Below, piece after piece: positions 18,327 to 26,982 of a DNA stretch of 64,000 bases. Below the pieces are notes generated by a model that ran no database searches, had not been told where the DNA came from, and worked only from the letters and a program-made list of their open reading frames with translations. The DNA is from Candidatus Babelota bacterium. Lineage in GTDB: Bacteria > Babelota > Babeliae > Babelales > Vermiphilaceae. The position numbers and the translations under genes were made by a program. The first letter of the stretch is position 1; every line of letters begins with the position of its first letter. The stretch lies in assembly GCA_026388985.1 (NCBI GenBank), contig JAPLIS010000019.1, positions 1 through 64,000 of the forward strand, given 5' to 3'.

Positions 18327-19034
18327 TTATTCCACTTGCAACTGAACTCTCAATGGATTTTTTGGTGCATTGAGAATAATAATTGAACCTGGCAACGGCC
18401 GTTGGTCGACCACTAAACAGTTGGTGCATACATGGCCCGCTTGCGGTTGATATGTATGTATTATGTCAGTTATTATGCCATAAGGCTGTAAAAATTCCTT
18501 GATATCTTCTACTCTTTTGCCCATAAAATGAGGCCAAATCATTTTTTGATCATCAGCATTGGCAACATATACTGTCATATTATTAGTGTATAAGGGCTCT
18601 CCTGGAAAAGGTGCTTGCGCTATACAATGGTTTGGCAAATACTGACTCGGCACATGATATATCTGTACAGCAATACCATTGGCTGAAAGCTTATCTTGAA
18701 TACTATCAGTTGTTTGATTACGTACATCTGGCGCACAACACAGTGGCGGCTGCTTTGAAACAACTAAAAAAACTGATTGATGAGGCTTAATATGCTGTCT
18801 TGCCTGAGGTATTTGACTTAAAATAGTACCCGGATGAACATCTGCATCTTCTTTATAATGCAAAAGACGTATATTAAGGTTAAGCTCTGCTAACAAAGGG
18901 ACAGCTTGATCAATAGTTCTCCCCACCACTAATGGGGTCTCTACATACTTCACCTGAAAGGTATAATGCAGAAAAACATAGCCAAGTAAAAAACTAAAAA
19001 AAGGAAAAATCCATAGATACGATTTTATATTCAT
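18327..19034 (-). CDS. PASTA-domain protein (three PASTA repeats, no kinase)
   Basis: A 235-aa protein: a signal anchor at 5-25, then three PASTA-like repeats of about 65 residues (VETPLVVGRTIDQAVPLLAE..., then CCAPDVRNQTTDSIQDKL..., then MIWPHFMGKRVEDIKEFL...), each ending in a short strand such as VFLVVSK or VYVANA. PASTA domains bind peptidoglycan stems or beta-lactams and usually form the outside part of Ser/Thr kinases or PBPs. Here they stand alone, anchored to the membrane. With the PBP and murG genes nearby, a role in cell-wall sensing or assembly is a reasonable inference. Its start lies 22 nt from the 3' end of rnpB, so it may be read through from the rnpB transcript. Confidence 0.75.
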   Translation of the reverse strand: MNIKSYLWIFPFFSFLLGYVFLHYTFQVKYVETPLVVGRTIDQAVPLLAELNLNIRLLHYKEDADVHPGTILSQIPQARQHIKPHQSVFLVVSKQPPLCCAPDVRNQTTDSIQDKLSANGIAVQIYHVPSQYLPNHCIAQAPFPGEPLYTNNMTVYVANADDQKMIWPHFMGKRVEDIKEFLQPYGIITDIIHTYQPQAGHVCTNCLVVDQRPLPGSIIILNAPKNPLRVQLQVE

Positions 19035-19055
19035 ATATTTCTATTAAGCACTTTC

Positions 19056-19440
19056 AAAGTAGTCAATAAGCCGGATTCTGTTAATTGATTGAATACATAC
19101 GCATCCCATCAACTTGACAACCATTTATCTATGCGGCATACCCGCGTGTTATACTAGAACGAACAACTAACACACGCCTATTTTGCCTTGCTCCCGGTAG
19201 GGTTTACCCACTATGCAAATTACTCTACATAATTGTGCGCTCTTACCGCACATTTTCACCCTTACCTTTTATATATAATAAAAGGCGGTTATTTTCTGTG
19301 GCACTAGCCATCACTTTTTACCATGTCCAGCGTTGGTAGTTATCTTAAAAATAGCCACCTCCGAAGGTACCGTATTCGTTAGGAGTCCGGACTTTCCTCT
19401 ATCTATGTTGCCATAAACAGCGATTGTCTCGACTACTTTG
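19056..19440 (-). ncRNA. rnpB: RNase P RNA (bacterial type A)
   Basis: The catalytic RNA of RNase P, which matures tRNA 5' ends. The minus strand shows the conserved AGAGGAAAGTCCGGACTC near the 5' end (complement of 19383-19400) and AACAGAATCCGGCTT near the 3' end (complement of 19068-19082), the two halves of the universal core. The terminal P1 stem is visible: AAAGTAGTC at the 5' end pairs with GACTACTTT at the 3' end. This fixes the ends at about 19440 and 19056 and gives a length of about 385 nt, normal for bacteria. Confidence 0.95.
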
Positions 19441-19896
19441 AGAGTGTAATTTCAAAGAAAAAAATACTATTAGTACCATGTTAGCAGCTATTTTAATAAA
19501 TGTATAGTAATTAATACAAAAAGTATGCATAAGCATTCCTTCTATTAAAAAAATGTATATAAACAATGATCCCAAGCTCAGGACTATATATAAAAAACGA
19601 TTAAAATAGCATATTTTACGAACCAAAAAAGCTGATCCAGCTACCAAACAAATATATAGACATGGTACTACCAGGCAGCCAGTATACAAAAAAAATTCAA
19701 GAAAAATAAAAAAAGCAGCAGATATGACAAAAATCATAGTAGCTGGTTCCAGTATATGTAAAATATAAACACATAACAGCATATAGCTCATTGGTTGACT
19801 ATATAAAGAAAACATACAAATATCGATAACAAAAAAACATACTATCTGAAAAATCGAATTAAAAAAAAACGCAGCACTTGAATTGATCTTTTTCAA
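19399..19896 (-). CDS. Small multi-pass membrane protein (MreD-like?)
   Basis: A 165-aa, very hydrophobic ORF with about five predicted membrane segments (for example FFFNSIFQIVCFFVIDICMF, IFVISAAFFIFLEFFLYTG and MVLIVFFSLKLH). Length and topology are those of MreD, the rod-shape membrane protein, but no diagnostic motif is visible. The last 14 codons run into the 5' end of rnpB: the C-terminal SRDNRCLWQHR is simply RNase P RNA sequence read as protein, so the two genes overlap by 42 nt. No convincing ribosome binding site is seen. Confidence 0.5.
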   Translation of the reverse strand: MKKINSSAAFFFNSIFQIVCFFVIDICMFSLYSQPMSYMLLCVYILHILEPATMIFVISAAFFIFLEFFLYTGCLVVPCLYICLVAGSAFLVRKICYFNRFLYIVLSLGSLFIYIFLIEGMLMHTFCINYYTFIKIAANMVLIVFFSLKLHSQSSRDNRCLWQHR

Positions 19897-20018
19897 TATA
19901 TTATACTTATTTTAATCTAGTTAAAAACACTATAACCCATTACTCTTTAAGTTCTGTAAAAAGTGTATCGACCTTATGAATTTGATTCAAGCTTATTACC
20001 AAACTACCAGGAATTGTT

Positions 20019-20621
20019 ATGAAATATAAACGTCAAAAAATAGCCTTTATCTGCTTAGCTTATCTTTTCCCCATAACTCTTTATGGAATGAATTTGAAGG
20101 TAAACGGGCAACATCGCCGTACACAAAGTGTGCCTAACATACCCGTACGTCTACCTCGCCCTAGCAGACTGGACGGCATTGATGAAAACATCTTAGATAG
20201 AGACTTTATACCACTTATCCCAGCCGATAGACAAAACAATAATCGCGACCAAGAGCAACCGCCCCATCACATTGCTATACCTCATTACCCCGGCTTTAGA
20301 CCAATTATTACCTATCAACCTATCTCCCACAGAGAACAAGACCAACAACATCCTAGCCCTTCTGCCTGGGAAAACATGCAAGCTTATCGCGACTATCCGA
20401 TTCTTGGGCTCATTCTTCTAATGTATGATAATTACCCACAGTTAACACTTGCCGGCATAGCGATTACCACTGGCGCAGCGGTATGGAATTATGATAAGAT
20501 TATAAAGTTCTACAAAAACGCTAAAGACAGGGCTAATACACTATTTTTAAAAATGAATTCTCCTAAAAAAACAGATAAGAAAAAAATAATTAATGAGCAT
20601 AATCGCCACACTGATTCATAA
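20019..20621 (+). CDS. Hypothetical exported protein with proline-rich region and membrane segment
   Basis: I do not recognise this family. The 200-aa protein has a signal peptide (FICLAYLFPITLYGMN), then a Pro/His/Gln/Arg-rich, probably disordered stretch (35-120), a hydrophobic segment around LTLAGIAITTGAAVWNY (146-164), and a Lys-rich tail. It overlaps the start of the penicillin-binding protein gene by 29 nt, so the two are probably translated from one mRNA. A role at the cell envelope is inferred only from topology and position. Confidence 0.6.
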   Translation: MKYKRQKIAFICLAYLFPITLYGMNLKVNGQHRRTQSVPNIPVRLPRPSRLDGIDENILDRDFIPLIPADRQNNNRDQEQPPHHIAIPHYPGFRPIITYQPISHREQDQQHPSPSAWENMQAYRDYPILGLILLMYDNYPQLTLAGIAITTGAAVWNYDKIIKFYKNAKDRANTLFLKMNSPKKTDKKKIINEHNRHTDS

Positions 20622-22491
20622 ATGCATTTTCATCAGTATCATCACCTTTTCTTGCGCTTTGGGAATGCTCTATTATGTTCTCAACAATCAATATATCGAT
20701 TTTTCTTCCCTTGAACATTATAATCCTGGTAAAGCCACCATCGTACTTGACGACCAGGGCATAGAATGGACACGATTTCAACTTGATAAAAGAGATCCTA
20801 TTACATTGGAGCTCATGCCTTCTCATTTATTAGATGCTTTTCTTGCGGCAGAAGATTGGAGTTTTTTTTCACACCAAGGTATTTCTTTTAAGGGCATTAT
20901 GCGCTCTATTGTGGTAAATATGTATCATGGCCGCAAAGCACAAGGGGCCAGTACTATTACCCAACAATTAGTAAAACTACTTTTTTTTAACCAAAACAAA
21001 ACTTTTACCAGAAAATTAAAAGAACAAGTATGCGCCTTAGTTGTTGAACAGCAATTTACCAAGCAACACATTTTACAGACCTACTTAAATCACATTTATT
21101 TTGGCTGTGGTATTTATGGAGTGCAGGCAGCAAGTCAACGCTTTTGGGGTATTGATGCGGCAGATCTATCAATTGATCAAGCAGCTACTCTTGCCGCCAT
21201 TGTACGATCCCCCGCTCGTTACTGTCCCTTACTGCATCCTCTTTCTTGCCAAAAAAGACGTAATATAATACTACAGTTAATGCACCAACGTCAGTTTATT
21301 GATAAAAAAACCTATACATCACTGTGCGATAAGCCGATTGCTATGGTTAACATAGAAACTGATACCATAGCCCCCCATCTGCGAGAAACTCTACGTATTT
21401 TCTTAGAAGATTTAGTGGGGAAAAATAAACTATACTCAGATGGCTTTATTGTACAAACAACACTTAATAAACAGTATCAATGTATAGCGCAAAAAGCATT
21501 TAATGAACACTGTAAAAAATTAAAAAAAGAACTGAATTTACCCATCGATGGTGGACTTATTGCCCTTGAAACAAAAACAGGCGAAATAAAAGCTTTAGTA
21601 GGAGGCTGTGACTTTATCGAATCACAATATAATCGGGCATTGCAGGCACGTAGACAAATGGGATCTGTATTAAAACCTCTTATTTATGCAGCCGCGCTAG
21701 AAAAGGGTATAAATTTTACTCATACCGAATACGATGAACCATTTTCGCTTCTTCAACCGGAAGGGGCATGGGAACCTAAAAACTATAATGATAGATTTAA
21801 TGGAAAAGTGACTCTTGCCTATGCACTTTCACGTTCTAACAATATTGTTGCCATCAAAACGCTTATGTCAATTGGCGCACAAAGCATCGTAAATCTAGCA
21901 AAAGAATGCCACATAAAAGGCCCTTTTCACACATACCCTTCTCTAGCTCTTGGATGCATTGATGCTACACTCGCTGAAGTGGCCGGCATGTTCAATGTGT
22001 TTGCAGATAATGGTATCTATACAGAGCCTCACTTTATTAGATGGGTTAAAAACTCTATGGGCACTAAATTAATTAAAAATAACACCAAGCGACATTTTGT
22101 TATGCCATCTCGCATCAGCGACCAAGTGGCTTATGTGTTAAAACATGGATTACAACGATTACGCTATCAGTATAAACGGCAAGAATGGATTAAGTCAGAA
22201 GCGATCAGCAAAACAGGAACCACAAACAACTCTCGCACCTGTTGGTTTGTAGGGTCAACTCCATCAATCACCACCGCAGTTTATATCGGTTGCGATGACA
22301 ATCGCTCAATGGGCAACAATGTATATCCGGTTAAAACAGCTTTTCCGATTTGGCTCGCATTTCATAGATCAGCACAGAGCTCACAAGCATCTTTTGTCTT
22401 TGATCCTTCTTTACAAGAAATATACATAGATCAATATACGGGACAATGCTCTGAAAGAGGAAAACCAGACGCTATTAAAATTTTAGTGTAA
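20593..22491 (+). CDS. Class A penicillin-binding protein (transglycosylase/transpeptidase)
   Basis: A bifunctional peptidoglycan synthase, 632 aa. After one N-terminal membrane anchor (ISIITFSCALGMLYYVL) comes the GT51 domain with AAEDWSFFSHQGISFKG (catalytic Glu in the EDxxFxxHxG motif) and QGASTITQQLVKLLF. The transpeptidase domain has the SxxK nucleophile motif in RQMGSVLKPLIYAAALEKG, SRSNN (SxN) and SKTGTTNNSRTCWFVG (KTG). It polymerises lipid II and cross-links peptides on the outer face of the inner membrane. The length is short for PBP1A, with no extra OB-type or C-terminal module. The ATG overlaps the preceding gene. The 3' end overlaps the murG 3' end by 17 nt in convergent orientation. 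Confidence 0.95.
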   Translation: MSIIATLIHKCIFISIITFSCALGMLYYVLNNQYIDFSSLEHYNPGKATIVLDDQGIEWTRFQLDKRDPITLELMPSHLLDAFLAAEDWSFFSHQGISFKGIMRSIVVNMYHGRKAQGASTITQQLVKLLFFNQNKTFTRKLKEQVCALVVEQQFTKQHILQTYLNHIYFGCGIYGVQAASQRFWGIDAADLSIDQAATLAAIVRSPARYCPLLHPLSCQKRRNIILQLMHQRQFIDKKTYTSLCDKPIAMVNIETDTIAPHLRETLRIFLEDLVGKNKLYSDGFIVQTTLNKQYQCIAQKAFNEHCKKLKKELNLPIDGGLIALETKTGEIKALVGGCDFIESQYNRALQARRQMGSVLKPLIYAAALEKGINFTHTEYDEPFSLLQPEGAWEPKNYNDRFNGKVTLAYALSRSNNIVAIKTLMSIGAQSIVNLAKECHIKGPFHTYPSLALGCIDATLAEVAGMFNVFADNGIYTEPHFIRWVKNSMGTKLIKNNTKRHFVMPSRISDQVAYVLKHGLQRLRYQYKRQEWIKSEAISKTGTTNNSRTCWFVGSTPSITTAVYIGCDDNRSMGNNVYPVKTAFPIWLAFHRSAQSSQASFVFDPSLQEIYIDQYTGQCSERGKPDAIKILV

Positions 22492-23503
22492 TCATTTTTT
22501 TAATACTCTGCGCCAAAGCCGTACTATCTTTTTGAATAGTTTCTTGGCGTATCAATGCAAATAATCGCTGATTTTGAATCACCATTTCATAGGCGTTTGC
22601 ATACTGATGTGAATCATGCTGCATTTCTAAAGGAATAATAATGCATGGCTTGTTAAAGAATAGTATCTCAAATAATGCTCCCGCTCCTGCCCGCGATATA
22701 ATAACATCAGCCGCTTGATAGTAAGGCGCTATGGTATCAGAAAAAGCAAAAACATGGGCTGATATACCACTATTTTCATAAAAATGCTGCCAATGCTGCT
22801 GATCTGCTGGACCCGTTTGATGAATAATGTTAATCTGGCTCGCCAATAATGGGTCAATGGTAAGAGCCTCTTTAATAGCTTCATTAATAAAGCGTGACCC
22901 CTGTGATCCCCCTAAAACAAATACCGTCTTTTTTGTCAGATCTAAGCCTAAATCTTCTATTTTACGTATATCTTCTTTATCTCTGACGCTAAATCGTATT
23001 GGATAATCGGTTACGGTACAGGGCACATGTGTAAGCAATTGAGACGTTTTTTTAAAACACACACGCATGACATCAGCATGCGATGCCAGCCATTTAATTG
23101 CCTTGCCCGGCTGAACATTTAACTCATACAACTCAATAGGAATACGTAATAATCGGGCGGCAGCACATACAGGAATTGCAATATGCCCACCGGTACTTAT
23201 AATTCTTGATGGTCTTTTTTTATATAATTGATAAAAACTAATGCCAAATGAACGCATCAAAAGAACGCACATCTTAGGCAATAAATACCATTTGCACGCA
23301 CTAATAGTTTCTAAAGGCAAACCAACATGAGTGTCAACAGTTATATTATTTTGAATAATCTGGGCATCCAACAATGCCGTTGTTGAAAAAAAAAGAATCT
23401 TCATAGAAGGGTTTTTTGACTTAGCCTGTTGCGCAAGAGTAAGGCACGGAATAATGTGTCCACCGGACTTACCTGCTACAAAACAAAGAGTTGGATTATT
23501 CAT
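22475..23503 (-). CDS. murG: UDP-GlcNAc:lipid I N-acetylglucosaminyltransferase
   Basis: MurG adds GlcNAc to lipid I to form lipid II on the cytosolic side of the membrane. The 342-aa protein begins LCFVAGKSGGHIIPCLTLAQ (the Gly-rich acceptor loop; the usual sequence is GGTGGH, here GKSGGH). The C-terminal donor domain has VFVLGGSQGSRFINEAI, VIHQTGPADQQHW and VIISRAGAGALFEI, with CIIIPLEMQHDSHQYANA, all MurG signatures. The ATG overlaps the stop codon of the TPR gene (ATGA), showing coupled translation in the order DciA-like, TPR, MurG. With the PBP gene it shows that the organism makes peptidoglycan. Confidence 0.93.
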   Translation of the reverse strand: MNNPTLCFVAGKSGGHIIPCLTLAQQAKSKNPSMKILFFSTTALLDAQIIQNNITVDTHVGLPLETISACKWYLLPKMCVLLMRSFGISFYQLYKKRPSRIISTGGHIAIPVCAAARLLRIPIELYELNVQPGKAIKWLASHADVMRVCFKKTSQLLTHVPCTVTDYPIRFSVRDKEDIRKIEDLGLDLTKKTVFVLGGSQGSRFINEAIKEALTIDPLLASQINIIHQTGPADQQHWQHFYENSGISAHVFAFSDTIAPYYQAADVIISRAGAGALFEILFFNKPCIIIPLEMQHDSHQYANAYEMVIQNQRLFALIRQETIQKDSTALAQSIKKMITLKF

Positions 23504-24414
23504 AAAGAAAAAATGCTCCCATTAATGATAAGATCCTGCATGCTTTTTTTCGCCGGTAACCCATATATATACGTATATGTTTTATGCTGTAAATCCCTGA
23601 TACAATTACCATGTTTTATATCATAATAAAATAAGCCCATATGGTTAAATACCTGCTGATTATGCGCATTGTTAACGCGTAAAAAAAGTTCTCGCAAATG
23701 GTGCTGCACTTTTTGATCAGGGTTGTCAGCTGTTTCTAAATACGATTTATACCCTTTTATTGCTCCTTGAACATCTCCTTCTTGTTCTTTAACAATGCCT
23801 TTTAATAACCAGCATTTATCAAAATGAGGATTACTTTCTGTACACATATCTATATTAGTATGTGCTTGTGCATATTCATTTAATTGCGCATAAATTTGCG
23901 CTTTTAAAAAATAAAAAATAAAAAAATTAGGTTTTTTAGGAGAATTATTCAAAATGTCATCCATAGTATGCAACGCATTTTCCAGCTCTTTTCGCTCTAT
24001 ATATATCTGCGTTGCCTCAAAGGCAATCTCTATATTTTTTTTAAATACATTACTTAATCTAATCATAAGTTCTTCTGCTTGTTGTTTGTGCCCTTCTTGA
24101 CGCAAAGACCGGGCAAAAATAAGTTGAATATCGGCATCATTATCAAATACATTACGCATGCGCTGCATTAATTGTACGATATGACGATGATTACCCGTTT
24201 CATATAAAAAACAGAGATACCCTTTATGGGTACAGGTAGAGCTATTGGTGGTTAATATGTTTTTGTACCAACTATTCGCCTGCTTAATGCGACCATCAAA
24301 TTGTAAATAATTTGCCCATATATAATCATGAATATTGCGGGCAAAATCATCAGACGCACCCCATGAAACTACCACTACAAAACAAGCCTGCATCACTAGA
24401 ATATAACGCTTCAT
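23500..24414 (-). CDS. Exported TPR-repeat protein
   Basis: About 304 aa: a signal peptide (ILVMQACFVVVVSWGASDD) and then helical TPR-like repeats through about residue 250, for example HIVQLMQRMRNVFDNDADIQ, IAFEATQIYIERKELENALH and YAQAHTNIDMCTESNPHFDK. These mediate protein-protein contacts in the periplasm. It sits between the DciA-like gene (4-nt ATGA overlap at the start) and murG (4-nt overlap at the end). I chose the ATG at 24414, close behind AGGAG, instead of the in-frame Met at 24432. Function is unknown beyond scaffolding. Confidence 0.75.
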   Translation of the reverse strand: MKRYILVMQACFVVVVSWGASDDFARNIHDYIWANYLQFDGRIKQANSWYKNILTTNSSTCTHKGYLCFLYETGNHRHIVQLMQRMRNVFDNDADIQLIFARSLRQEGHKQQAEELMIRLSNVFKKNIEIAFEATQIYIERKELENALHTMDDILNNSPKKPNFFIFYFLKAQIYAQLNEYAQAHTNIDMCTESNPHFDKCWLLKGIVKEQEGDVQGAIKGYKSYLETADNPDQKVQHHLRELFLRVNNAHNQQVFNHMGLFYYDIKHGNCIRDLQHKTYTYIYGLPAKKSMQDLIINGSIFSL

Positions 24415-24848
24415 TCTTTCTCCTGATAACAACGAATCAAATATGAGGCAAGTACTTTCTTTAATTCAGGGTCGGCAACTCGACCGAGAGCCTCTTGTTC
24501 AATCGCACTCAGATGTACTACGCATTGAGACTTGGTACTTTTTATCAGCCCTGAAGAACTATTTTTTTGTATAATCCGCCCTATTTGTTTAAAGCGTATC
24601 TGTTTTATATGTGGCAAATCTAGCTTTTCATTTATTTGCTTAATCAGCATTGGAGAAAGCATATATAGCTCTTGCAACCAACAGGAATCTTGTACGCCCA
24701 ATACCAGCGAATCATCATGGATATGTTCAACGGTAACCCGTGAATGGAGCTTGCCAATTATGGTTGGCCAATTTTCAAGCAATAGGCGCTTCCAATCAGT
24801 TGTCTTTGGTAATATGCTACTAAGAAGCTGTTTAATATGATGTGCCAT
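24411..24848 (-). CDS. DciA-like (DUF721) protein
   Basis: A 145-aa protein with the DUF721 pattern: LLLENWPTIIGKLHSRVTVE, then VLGVQDSCWLQELYMLSPML and IKQINEKLDLPHIKQIRFKQ. DciA is the ancestral bacterial loader of the DnaB replicative helicase and is small, basic and cytosolic; this one lacks an export signal. The family assignment rests on this pattern alone. Its stop overlaps the TPR gene start. It is the first gene of a three-gene run ending with murG. Confidence 0.75.
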   Translation of the reverse strand: MAHHIKQLLSSILPKTTDWKRLLLENWPTIIGKLHSRVTVEHIHDDSLVLGVQDSCWLQELYMLSPMLIKQINEKLDLPHIKQIRFKQIGRIIQKNSSSGLIKSTKSQCVVHLSAIEQEALGRVADPELKKVLASYLIRCYQEKE

Positions 24849-24956
24849 GATCCCTTTTGTACGAATGTATTATATTAATCATAGTTTTTTTGTATTTTTT
24901 TGCAAAAAGAGCCTTCAAAAAGAGAGTATCTATTTTTAAAAAATAAAGAATAAACA

Positions 24957-25400
24957 ATGTATAAAGATTTTGAATCTATTGCACATACCGCTGATATAAA
25001 AGTACGCGTATATGGGGAAACTCTATCACAACTGTTTCGACATGCCGTTAGTGCCATGTTTCAAGTAATAAAACCACGCAGCGATGAGTGCACATATAGC
25101 AATGATCGCATAGTATGCACTATACTGCCCATAACTCACCACATAGAAATTACAGCCATTGATAAAGAAGCATTGCTCGTAGATTTTTTATCAGAGGCTC
25201 TCTGCTTATCTGATATCTATAACGAAGCTTACCTAGATGCTACCATAGAGCACATAACTGAAACTTCAGTTAAAGCTGTGCTTCATGGCATAAAAATTCA
25301 GGGCTTTGAAGTAGTGGAAATTAAAGCAGTTACCTATCATGAACTTGCTATTAAACAGAGTAATGGCATATGGCAAACAGATATTGTATTTGATATATAA
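24957..25400 (+). CDS. Archease, cofactor of the RtcB RNA ligase
   Basis: A 147-aa protein with the archease hallmark IAHTADIKVRVYGETLSQLF and the C-terminal VKAVTYHELAI. Archease promotes guanylylation of RtcB and allows multiple turnover, using conserved acidic residues that bind metal. The rtcB gene follows 27 nt downstream on the same strand, the usual bacterial and archaeal pairing, so they should form one operon. No export signal is present; the pair acts in the cytosol. Confidence 0.92.
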   Translation: MYKDFESIAHTADIKVRVYGETLSQLFRHAVSAMFQVIKPRSDECTYSNDRIVCTILPITHHIEITAIDKEALLVDFLSEALCLSDIYNEAYLDATIEHITETSVKAVLHGIKIQGFEVVEIKAVTYHELAIKQSNGIWQTDIVFDI

Positions 25401-25427
25401 CTAATTTAAAAAACAAAAGAGACGGTA

Positions 25428-26885
25428 ATGTCAGAAGCTATCACACTTAAAAATGTATTAAAAATAGACGAATGCACCTACGAAATCCCAAAATCATATC
25501 GACCTGATATGCTGGTGCCTGCACGCATCTTTATGAATGACCGCATGATTGATGACGTATTGAGCGACAGAGCCTTATGGCAACTTGCTAACGTTGCTAC
25601 CCTTCCTGGTATCCAAAAATATGCTTTTGGTATGCCCGACATACATCAAGGGTATGGATTTCCCATCGGTGGCGTTGCCGCAACAGCAATAGATGAAGGT
25701 GGTGTTATATCTCCTGGCGGCATCGGCTATGATATCAATTGCGGGGTACGCTTACTTGCAGCGCACATGAGCGCTGATGAACTTCAACCCTATCTTGAAA
25801 AATTGGCCACACGCCTTTTTCATGCAGTGCCATCTGGTGTGGGTAGAGGTGGCAACCTCACCTTTAAATCAGAGGAATTGGATAAAATATTAATGCATGG
25901 GGCGCACCGCATGCTTGAGCTTGATTATGGCACACAAGCTGACTTAACTTTTTGTGAAGAGCAAGGACGCATGGCCATTGCTGATTCTCGCCTTATTTCT
26001 AAGCATGCAAAAAAGCGTGGCGCTGATCAAATAGGTACTCTCGGATCAGGCAATCATTTTTTGGAAGTGCAAGTGGTTGATGAAATTTTTAATGAGCAGG
26101 CAGCGGAAGCATTTGGTTTATATAAAGGCCAGGTAACGATTATGATTCATTGCGGATCTCGTGGCTTGGGGCACCAAACATGCACTGATTACGTACGCGT
26201 AATGGTTAACCGATTATCACACTGGGGGTATGAATTACCTGATCGTGAATTAGTATACGCACCATTTCATTCACCTGAAGCGCAAGATTATTTTGGCGCA
26301 ATGGCAGCAGCATCTAATTATGCATGGGCAAATCGGCATATGATTGGCCATTGGGTCCGACAAACATGGCATGAGGTGGTTGGCCATGATACACCATTAG
26401 ACTTAGTCTATGATGTTTCTCACAATATTGGCAAACTTGAAACACACACTATTGATGGCATAGAAAAAAAACTACTTATGCATCGCAAGGGTGCCACACG
26501 CGCATTCGGCCCTGGGCGTGCTGAAGTTCCTGACCGATATCAAGCGATTGGCCAACCGGTATTAATTCCAGGAACTATGGGCACTGCTTCTTATGTATTA
26601 ACCGGTACAGATAGCAGTATGGATAGAGCATTTGGCTCTAGCTGCCATGGTGCTGGTAGAAAAATGTCACGCGCGCAGGCTAAAAAAATAGTACACGGTT
26701 CACAGCTCCGGCAGCAACTTACCCATAAAGGAATCATCATTCGCTCTGATTCTGATCAAGGTTTAGCTGAAGAGGCGCCGCTAGCGTACAAAGACGTAGA
26801 AGATGTTGTTGATGTGGTGCATGGAGCGGGGTTGGCTCATAAAGTTGCCCGCCTTAAACCGTTGGCCGTAATTAAAGGTGGCTAG
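25428..26885 (+). CDS. rtcB: RNA-splicing ligase RtcB
   Basis: A GTP- and Mn-dependent ligase joining 2',3'-cyclic phosphate to 5'-OH RNA ends, 485 aa (normal length). Metal-site motifs are visible: GGIGYDINCGVRLL (Asp and Cys ligands), LGSGNHFLEVQ, MIHCGSRGLGHQ, VYDVSHNIGKLE and HRKGATRAFGPG. The C-terminus HGAGLAHKVARLKPLAVIKG holds the conserved Lys-Gly end. AGAGACGG precedes the ATG. In bacteria RtcB repairs tRNA or rRNA cut by ribotoxins; several candidate RNase toxins (HEPN, HigB, RelE) are encoded in this same window, which makes a repair role attractive but unproved. Confidence 0.96.
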   Translation: MSEAITLKNVLKIDECTYEIPKSYRPDMLVPARIFMNDRMIDDVLSDRALWQLANVATLPGIQKYAFGMPDIHQGYGFPIGGVAATAIDEGGVISPGGIGYDINCGVRLLAAHMSADELQPYLEKLATRLFHAVPSGVGRGGNLTFKSEELDKILMHGAHRMLELDYGTQADLTFCEEQGRMAIADSRLISKHAKKRGADQIGTLGSGNHFLEVQVVDEIFNEQAAEAFGLYKGQVTIMIHCGSRGLGHQTCTDYVRVMVNRLSHWGYELPDRELVYAPFHSPEAQDYFGAMAAASNYAWANRHMIGHWVRQTWHEVVGHDTPLDLVYDVSHNIGKLETHTIDGIEKKLLMHRKGATRAFGPGRAEVPDRYQAIGQPVLIPGTMGTASYVLTGTDSSMDRAFGSSCHGAGRKMSRAQAKKIVHGSQLRQQLTHKGIIIRSDSDQGLAEEAPLAYKDVEDVVDVVHGAGLAHKVARLKPLAVIKGG

Positions 26886-26982
26886 TGATTAAGGGCATGT
26901 TACAAAAGAAACAACCATGCTACACTCATTATATAATACTGGAGAACTTAAGGCTTACCAATAGTAAAAAGGTCACTTACTT

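Noticed and set aside
20590-20826. A minus-strand ORF of 78 codons in the PBP gene start region
   Set aside because: It is antisense to the anchor and GT51 start of a clear penicillin-binding protein and has no recognisable features.
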